Positions 56,201 through 64,000 of a DNA stretch of 64,000 bases are shown in pieces. The stretch is taken from positions 186,001 to 250,000 of the forward strand of contig JAPXFQ010001303.1 of the NCBI GenBank assembly GCA_028564705.1. The letters run 5' to 3'. Position 1 is the stretch's first letter; every line of letters starts with the position of its first letter. Source of the stretch: Apricaphanius iberus (Eukaryota > Chordata > Actinopteri > Cyprinodontiformes > Aphaniidae). The position numbers were made by a program, and so were the translations under genes. The notes under the pieces were generated by a model, which was not told where the DNA came from, did not search any database, and saw only the letters and a list, made by a program, of their open reading frames with translations.

Positions 56201-59200
56201 CAATGAGGCATGAAGGAGGCTTCCCTCTTCTGTGTATTGTCAGAGGCAGTCATGCCTCCTCATTCACTGTTACCACCACTCCAGGGGAAAAGGGTGGAGA
56301 GAAATACCCCCTTGCTGGTGGGGTGGGGATTACGGCAGGTGGAAAAATAGTTAGACTACACCAGAGCATGTCTGGTTTCTGCTTGGTGTGTTTTTTTGAC
56401 TACAGCAACACATGAAAGCACAAGCTTCCAATCCCTCGCATGTCTGAGCAGACTTTAGCTTGTAGAATGTATTTGCATTTTCGTCAGTCAAATTGGATCT
56501 TCTTGGATTCACAAAGACCTCTGGGAAGTGGGGTGTCAAGAAGGCACGTTGCACATAGCAGAACAATGGCAAGGTTCGGAGCAGTAGAAAATGCAAAATG
56601 ACTTGTTTTGTTTGTTGACTGATTACCGTTGAGCAGGAGGGAAATGGTCTGCAACAGCCTGAATTCCCCATTTACAAGTTTCTCTACAAAAAGTATGATA
56701 AAAGTAATTGCTGTTACAGACAAAATGCTCTAAACATGAGAATTCATAAAAGAAATGAAACACATTAAAGATTATATATTAAAGATTAACACTGAATCTA
56801 CTTGTATAGAAATACACAGCAGACACCCCCATTCTTAAATTTTCTGTTTTAACTTTTCCTCCACTGCTGGTGGTTGCATAGCTCCATCTATCTTCCCATC
56901 AGCACTGATCAGCATCTCTTTTTCTACTGAAAAAATTAATCTCCACAGCATCATGCTACCATGATCAGGTTTCATTACCATAGAACAATGGCAATGTTTT
57001 GATTAATTGGAAATGCAAAATTAATTGCTTTGTTTAACAGATAAATAGGCAAATGACCTACATTAGCCTATATCCCTCACTTACACGTTTAGCTTGATAC
57101 AGAGATTATAATGCTAATTTGAATAAAAATTTGACAAAATTCTGTCAAATGATGCCAAAAACAGATGTCCCTCAAATAGTTATGAGAGAAAGAAGGTTCT
57201 CTCAGTTCTGTCCTTTGCTGTGAGGATGCTGAATTTACAAAGCTGCTGAAAATTCAACTGTTCATTATTGGGTCTACTTGGTTTTATGTTCCAATGGGAG
57301 GAATGTGCAGTCTGTCTGTCAATTATTTAAATTTTTTTTATTTTGTGTTGATTATTGATGGTATGCATAGTATTTACCAGTATTTTTTTAATTGTATTTG
57401 TACACTACCACATAACATTTTTCCCCCTGGGGCAATACAGTTGAATTTAAGTGAAGTCAGTTGTATCTTTGGCTTTGTTTTTGGTTGCTGCTCTGCTGGA
57501 TTCTGGAAGGTTACACCACTAGCAGGTTTAACTTCAGGTTTTCTGAATTTGGGTTCTCTGTGGCTGCTGAAGAAAAACATTGCCAATGATACCACCATGG
57601 CAATGAATGTGATAATGCTCATTTATTATGCATGTACTTTGAATAGGTGAGTTGTACTCCTCACCTAAAACTGATATTTCAAAAAATATGATAAATGTAT
57701 TTCTGTCGTATGTTGGATGTGATTCGACGTGTGTATTTTATCATGCACTAACTGTTCTTATACATTTAGAGTTGTAGTTTTCAGTTTCTGAGTTATACAT
57801 TGTGGTTCTTACTCCCTATTTTTCTTTATGGAAGTCTTATTCCCTATGTTCTTTGTTCTCTACATCTCGTTTTCTATCAGCCATCAGATCATGTCTTATT
57901 CCACTGCTCTCCTCAGTGTATGTGTCTTTCGAGTTTCTTCAGTCTGCTCTTCTCTTGCCCAAACTTCATCTCTCCATTTTATTTTGTTTTTTATTACTTC
58001 TATTTCCTGCTTTTTTCTTAACTTGAGTCATACACATGCAAAAGAGTACAGTTTTTGAGGCAGACATTGGTTGCATTTTATATGAACTTTAGCAATATGT
58101 AAGTCTTACAGGCGTTTTTCTTATTTTTCGGTTGTGAGAGCATAACTTTCTCTGAAAAATGCCCCCACATCTTTTCTTATTCCATGACTAAAGTTTACTG
58201 AAAAACACCCAAGAGCTGCTCACTGATGCGAACATCTTGAATGCACAGTTTGCAGAAACTACCTGACACTGTTTAGTCACTGTGTACTGAGGGTTAAGGC
58301 CTGCCTGAGTCACTATGGATCATGTCAGAAGTCCTTAGAGTTTGCCACTTCACCCAACATACAGGCGTAAGGTCAGTGTCACTGCGCTGCCAAAAGTTGA
58401 CCTTTGATCAGTCACCGTGGGCCCTATAAGCTGTCCACAGCTCTGTCTGGCTGGATCTCAAAGCAGGGGAAATAAAGGACAGCAACAAGATCTTCTAACC
58501 ATTTATGCCTGGAAAAACATTGCCTGGCATTAATAACAAACTAAATGGTCTCCAAAACAAGTCATAGTATGACCACGTATGAATTTTCTGAAAATGTCTA
58601 AGATAGACACACAAACAGAAATGTCATCGTCAGGCATCTTTAATTACTACCCAGCAGAAAATTTAACTGTCTTATCATGTACAACACATATTTTAGAAAA
58701 AAACAACCCCATTCAGTGCCTCAAAGAAGCAATACATTTTAAAGAGGAAAGAAGTACTCCGTTGTGCCAAAACTATGGTGCCTAGGGTGAAGCATTTCTC
58801 CCTTTTTTGGTGGAAATACACTTCTTTATTCTTCTGAAATCCAACACAAGTCATACACTACAACAAAGACTGGACATAGGTGAATAATTTTAAATTAGGA
58901 TGGTTAAAAAAAAATACACTTAATTGGTTATTAGACCAACTTTCTCGACAATTATTTTGCTCCCACTCAGACAGATAAATTGAACTATGACTTCACACAC
59001 TCCTGATTGTAATGCACAGAAGGATATCTGTCAAAGCATGTATCGTGTTAGGAATTGGGAGCTATGTAACTTGGAAAAAAATGTTGAGAATGATAATCAA
59101 AGATAAATGATCGGCTAAATTATGTCTGAAAGAGCCTGGCTTACATAAAAGCGCTACAGTTCATTGTGCCAAGGTGTAAATATAATAACCGTCTCCTACA

Positions 59201-59589
59201 TCTTGGAGGCTAATTATTATTTGCTGCTTCAAAGTATTCTCTGCTGTACTGTGGCTGTTTACTGCTGCTGACTAGATACCAATCAAGGTCTTCTCCCTGT
59301 GTGTCAGGCAGTCAAAATGTCTCTTGCTACTTAAATTGTTTAATAGGGAAAAGTCAGCAGTTCCTGCTAGTGGCTATTTTTAGAATCTGGGAAAGGTAGG
59401 AAAAAACATTTCTGACTTCAATATAAGGTAAGGGGAAGGCAAATGTTAAACAATTACAAACAGGCGAGGATGCAGAGATATTGATGTACATGAAAGACAC
59501 AAAGACCAAGGCAAAAGGGGGGCGGATGGAAAGACGATGCCAATGAGAGGAAAAAGAGAGAAGCGAGAGGGGAGAAACGGTCACACTTG
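56201..59589. other. Intronic DNA, no gene
   Basis: 57416-57450 (CCCCCTGGGGCAATACAGTTG) resembles a retroelement 3' end. The 118-codon frame at 57294-57650 has no domain and overlaps this repeat. Otherwise unrecognised. Confidence 0.35.
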
Positions 59590-59765
59590 GTTTGCTTCAT
59601 CTCTGGGCTTATCATCTGGCTTGCGGTGGGAAAATTACTGTACCAGTTCCCCAAGGGCCAGAGTGACTTCTTTAACCACTTTAATAAAGTGGAAGAGTGT
59701 GATTGACCAGACAGTGGTGCTGTCAGTGTGTTAATTAGACACAGTGCTTTATCAGAGCTGGCCAC
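59590..59765. promoter_or_regulatory. Candidate conserved non-coding stretch (unverified)
   Basis: Repeat-free with a GC-balanced core (CTTATCATCTGGCTTGCGG, GTGTTAATTAGACACAG). The second is an interrupted palindrome of the kind bound by homeodomain dimers. Conservation cannot be judged. Confidence 0.2.
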
Positions 59766-60506
59766 TCATGAACCAACCTGGGCATATTGGCATAAATAGT
59801 TTACAATCAGCACCCATTGGAGAGGTAACCTATACCATGTTATTTATAGCCGTTGTCATCAGGCTGTTACTTGCTGCATATAAACTATTTGACCTGATTT
59901 ACAGGGAATCTGCTCAACCTTCAAATAATATCTACACTAAACAAGTAAACATTTCCATATTTAGGTCTTATTAGGGTCTTATTTCCCTCCAAAAAAACTG
60001 TTGAATCTCATCATGAAAGTTGTACAGTCACAAACTTCGTTCCTTTTTACTTACGTACCCTCCTGTTTCCTCCTTATTTGTCCTGCTTTTTCATGATAAT
60101 CCTCTTATTATCAGCTTTTTATTTTAGAAGTCAGAGATTTCCTGGCAGTCGGCTGACTCTAAGAAAGCTCCAACACATTTTAGTTGCTCACATCTAAAAC
60201 AAATGTTTCCAGTGCTGAAAAGTACAGAAAATCATGGCATAGAAGCTGAAAGTGCCATCCATTACTCTTCAAGGTAAAGGAAAAGTAAGTAAGCTAGATG
60301 TGACATGTCTGTAAAGCAGCTGAATGCAGGCTGGTTAAGGCCTGGTTCACCTGGCAAGATTTCAAAATAGTCATAGCTTTTCATAATCTGAGAAACCACA
60401 CATGGTAATAAAAAAATCCCAGATATAACAGCTTTGGTCCTACAGTGTGTGGCTTCACGACAATGAACATACACCAACCACAAACAGATTTCCTTTATGA
60501 ATATTC

Positions 60507-60777
60507 CCATCTGTCCGTCCATCCATCCCTCCATCCTTTATCTATACCGCTTATCCTCGAGGGGTCAAACAGCCATGCATGCAGATACTGGCAGGACAAT
60601 TATAGACACCGATTAACTTACCATTCATGTTTTTGGACTGTGGGAGGAAACCTAAGTATCTGGAGGGAACCCATGCATATAAAGGGAGAACATGCAAAAT
60701 CCATGCAGAAAGATCCCAGGCCGGGTTTTGAACCCAGAATCTTCTTGCTGCAAGGCAACAGTGATACCTTTCAGCCC
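60507..60777 (-). mobile_element. tRNA-derived SINE with (GGAT)n tail
   Basis: Minus strand: head GGGCTGAAAGGTATCACTG, B-box-like GGTTCAAAACCC, GGTTTCCTCCCACAGTCC, CGAGGATAAGCGGTATAG and the tail GGATGGAGGGATGGATGG. TTTATGAATATTC (60494-60506) and TTTATGTATATTC (60781-60793) flank it and differ at one base, a likely target duplication. The frames 60262-60534 and 60445-60816 run through it and are not genes. Confidence 0.8.
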
Positions 60778-61960
60778 TTATTTATGTATATTCTTAACAA
60801 CAAATTTTCATACTGAATGAAAATCAAGCTTGTGTACTGTACGTCAAGATAATGATGGTATGTCAAACTGAGCTGTCTGTTAAATAGTTTTCTTTAATTC
60901 CAGATTTAAGTTGGTATGATCTGATATTTTTTTTGTCTTATCTTATTTTGTTTGTCTCAATATATGACAAAAACTGTAAATAAAAAAATAGAACATGAGT
61001 ATTTCAATGCTGACTGAAAATCATTTTCTATTTCTTCTTCTTTTTAATATAAAGAAATGCAGTGTTTTAGTGTAAGAATATCGAGATTTTTTCAGCTTCA
61101 TACAAACTTTTAAAAACTTTACTACATGGTAACTTGATCCTGCTTAGTTTCCACTTATCTTAGCCTGAACACTATGGAACTAGATAAGGAAACCAGAGAA
61201 GCCAGTTTATGTCTATGCAGAGTTGATATGTGCAAACTCCAGACCTAGATAGACAAACTTCTCTACATATAAATCAAATGAAATTTGGATTAAACATGTA
61301 TTAATTATCCACAGATCGCATTTACTGAACGATGTGAAATTATCTCAAACATTAAGTTTAGCATCACCTAAGGTGATTTGTTGAAAAATAGTAGTAAAAT
61401 CTATTTTAATCACAACAAGATCAGGCCAATCCATCTAGTAATTTCATGAAAAAGACCTCTTTATGTAGATTTGATCAACAGATTTTAAGGGAAACAGAAA
61501 ACCCCCAACCTCTTACACACAAGCCCCGCAAGGTTTATGGTCATTTCCCTCACTCTAAACATTTTAAATCTTACCACACACTGTGTAAACACAGCTTGGA
61601 GCTACTTCATATTGTAGCTGATATATTCATCCTCTTCATCCCCCGAATACACAATGTGTAGCGGAAGCAAAAGCAACAGTGTTTATTCACCCTGAAGACA
61701 GTAGATATAATAATCTTCACCGGTCCAAGTTTATTATTTTTTTTCTACAGAGTGAAACTAGGCTATTGAATAATTCATGGACTCTTAGTATGTGTCACCA
61801 ACTCAGTATTTAGCTTGAGGAAACTGTGTGAAAGCTCTTCAAGGGATACTATTGTTCTCCTTTCATCTGTAATTTGTTCTCGGTGTGTTTAAAATTCACA
61901 TCTTCATAATGAAAAAAAAGCATTAATCCCGGACGTAAATGACTTAGATCCAGTCTGACG

Positions 61961-62011
61961 CATCCATCCATCCATCCATCCATCCACCCACCCATCCATC
62001 CCTCCATCCAT
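61961..62011. repeat. (CATC)n microsatellite
   Basis: About twelve CATC units, some with C insertions. Same unit as the GGAT tail of the SINEs (reverse strand). Confidence 0.9.
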
Positions 62012-62639
62012 TCAGAACACAGCAATCTAAGCAGAGATCTGAAGTACCTTCATTTCCTTGGCTACATAGAATAAGGAAGTTGGATTTGGGGGCTGGTTGA
62101 AAGCAATGCCGTACTAAACCCGTATTTTGAATTTAATCTCACAAGAGTAGGAACCAGAGGCCAGAGGCAAATGAAAACAGGTCGATGTACAGAAAGTATC
62201 CTCACAGCCAAATCCCATCTACTGCACAGGTTGGTTAGTTAACAAGGTATAACGGTTTTTAACAAGGTATACGTTTTTAAAACCAACAACAGGAAACAAC
62301 TTCCGTCATGCAGTTTCTACAGTGAACCTTTTAATGGTGTCTGGAGTTTTTCAAGGACAGATAGATGTTTTAAATCGCACACTAAAAGGCCCTCACAGGT
62401 TCGTGAGATGCACATATAAGTTGATTGACAACCGGCAAAGCAGAATTTCAAATTCTATTGGCTAAAAAATATTTGGCACTCAATGTGAAATTCATGGGAG
62501 CCTATGGAAGGAAGGTGGGTCTTAGGAAGTACAACAAATGTTGTGGAGCTATAGCTTTTTATCTTAGTACTGAACTCCAAAGTCATTTAAAGGATACATA
62601 CATTTAAGGAAATATAAAACTTTAATGCATAAATAAATC

Positions 62640-62698
62640 CTCCTGACTGCAGCTTGCTTTGTTGTTAAAAGTGTGCTATACATTTCCCTTGCCTTTTC
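62640..62698 (+). mobile_element. LINE 3' end fragment
   Basis: GTTGTTAAAAGTGTGCTATAC followed by CCCTTGCC, the same end as 21842-21905, much shortened. Confidence 0.5.
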
Positions 62699-63670
62699 TA
62701 TACAGTACATGATGCATTTCACTTAGTGAATTAAGTTACTAAAATAAAGAAACTTCTCAATAATATTCAGATTTATTAACTATGAATTTATATCATATAT
62801 TTGTCTCAAATTTGTATTTTAAGACCAAAAAACCATGGAATTTTTATTTAAGCTTATTGTCAGAATCTAATACTAGCCAAGCCTAAGAGGTTAACGCAAA
62901 ACTTAATTTATGGTCCAGTGAAAATGTGCAAAACCAACTTTTGGGACCACACTATATTCATGAGCTATACCTTTTCAATATTGGGATCTAAAGTAGTAAC
63001 TTTACTTGGATACTACTCTGCTGTGGATGGTAGAAGAAGCCCATACTGTGGCTTTTCACTGTCTCACAGTTGCTGCTCCATACTCACTTCCCAGATGGAT
63101 AAACAACTGGAAGTGCAATGCATCAGACAGCGCAGCTGTTGCTGAATGTTTTAAAATGTGATTTATATGCTTGTTAAAACCATATTAGTTTGTTTCATTG
63201 TCAGTACTTTTTTGCCCCTCAGTTGCACTGAATAATACTAGAGTTCAGGGACCCTGTAGTATTTCATTAGTATTTTTGTAGGACTGTTTGTAATTGTTTG
63301 CTAAAAATAGATACAGAAAATTGCACCTTGTTCCTGTGGGGAACAGTCCAGGAGTGACAGAATAGATGAGACAAAACACAACGAGATCTAACACACTGAA
63401 GAATTGGCTTGGGAAATGAGAGGGAAGATAAATCTCATTGAAGTGGTGGGGTGCAGTACATGTCTTAAACTATTTCTAGAAGCTTTTGCCTGACTGCTTG
63501 CCCTTGAGCTTATTATTGTCATGGCTCTATGTAGAGGAAGGAGACAGATCACAGGTTTTAGGCTGGGATATCTGATTTTGTACAGTAGGAAGCCTAATAA
63601 CAATAGTGGCCAATCTTCTGCTGTAAGAACGATTGTTTCAATTTAGAAAATCCTTCATAAAATAAATGTA

Positions 63671-64000
63671 CCATATTCTCCGGACTATAAAGCGCACTTG
63701 ATTATAAGCCGCAACAGCCCATTTTAGGGAACAAACACAAAATTGTACAAATAAAAGATCCACCCGATTAAAAGCCGCAGCTGTTTTAACGTTTAATTAC
63801 CATTTATAGTAGGGGTTCGTGCAGTGGGGATTGTCAGGAAAGTTATTGGTGTTAGAGGAAGCATCGATTTTATTAACATTCCAACACAGTGGAAATACCT
63901 CTGCCGTCCTTTCGCTATGTGCTCAGGCAATCTTCAAGAAAGACTTCAAGTTCGGGCCATATGGTTTTATTACCCCTGAAAGCTTTTTTTGTCTTATTGC
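63671..64000. mobile_element. Dispersed repeat with CCGGACTATAAAGCGC end, cut by window edge
   Basis: CCATATTCTCCGGACTATAA, AGCGCACTTGATTATAAGCC and GATTAAAAGCCGCAGCTG form the end of a widespread vertebrate repeat with internal copies of TATAAGCCGC. I cannot assign the superfamily. The right end is outside the window. Confidence 0.6.

Larger units (their letters stand above)
60794..63670. other. Intronic DNA with a (CATC)n tract and one LINE tail
   Basis: A CATCC repeat lies at 61961-62011, perhaps only the tail of a GGAT-family SINE on the minus strand. A LINE 3' tail is at 62640-62698. No gene seen. Confidence 0.4.
20191..64000 (-). other. nrg3: Presumed nrg3 intron upstream of the EGF exon
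   Basis: No other exon of the gene was found above 20190. NRG3's first exon, with signal-anchor and Ser/Thr-rich extracellular sequence, is known to be separated from the EGF exon by a very long intron in other vertebrates. That fits this repeat-filled 43.8 kb. A gene nested on the other strand cannot be excluded, but no candidate was seen. Confidence 0.6.

Noticed and set aside
57294..57650. 118-codon plus-strand frame
   Set aside because: No domain; overlaps sequence resembling a retroelement 3' end.
61961..62011. CRISPR-like array
   Set aside because: A simple (CATC)n microsatellite with no spacers; no CRISPR array is present anywhere in the window.

Overview
The window is AT-rich vertebrate DNA, almost certainly from a ray-finned (teleost) fish. 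It is crowded with remnants of Tc1/mariner, hAT and TTAA-class DNA transposons, tRNA-derived SINEs and LINE 3' ends of types typical of teleost genomes. No bacterial or viral gene organisation is present. I find one convincing protein-coding feature: a 136-bp internal exon on the minus strand at 20055-20190. It encodes the first four cysteines of a neuregulin-type EGF-like domain, closest to neuregulin 3 (nrg3). It has a consensus acceptor and donor and the phase-2 split of the EGF domain expected for this family. NRG3 is known for very large introns, so the rest of the window reads as its flanking introns: 20191-64000 upstream of the exon and 1-20054 downstream, in gene direction. No second nrg3 exon was found by eye.

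Layout by region. 1-927: Tc1-like transposon 3' part. 2663-5000: AC microsatellite, degenerate AAGTC array, LINE 3' ends and a TATCGG-family repeat. 6190-6735: broken exons of a transposon-encoded protein. 7799-7961 and 18253-18416: an inverted pair of a 163-bp non-coding sequence. 11379-11915 and 30972-31503: two copies of one internally deleted Tc1-like element. 13441-14530: two SINE types, one with an exact 16-bp target-site duplication. 15384-16257: a DNA transposon with a nested truncated SINE. 20055-20190: nrg3 exon. 20791-21905: LINE remnant interrupted by a hAT-like repeat. 24020-24605 and 53790-54748: hAT-type elements with 8-bp target duplications. 36925-40281: Tc1 remnants. 42431-42931 and 46166-46395: TTAA-flanked MITEs. 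48862-50372: SINEs. 50916-52094: a perfect giant palindrome. 52574-52732: AT microsatellite. 60507-60777: SINE. 63671-64000: another dispersed repeat.

The most striking structure is the palindrome at 50916-52094. It has two 556-bp arms that I compared base by base and found identical, a 67-bp spacer, and a 6-bp direct repeat (CAAACT) outside each arm. Unlike its surroundings it is CpG-rich and carries tandem 43-bp units with CCAAT/ATTGG motifs. It looks like a young foldback-type transposon with promoter-like arms. Because it lies in a presumed nrg3 intron, it could fold into a long perfect RNA hairpin in the pre-mRNA. Family names for repeats are from memory of teleost repeats and were not checked against a database.
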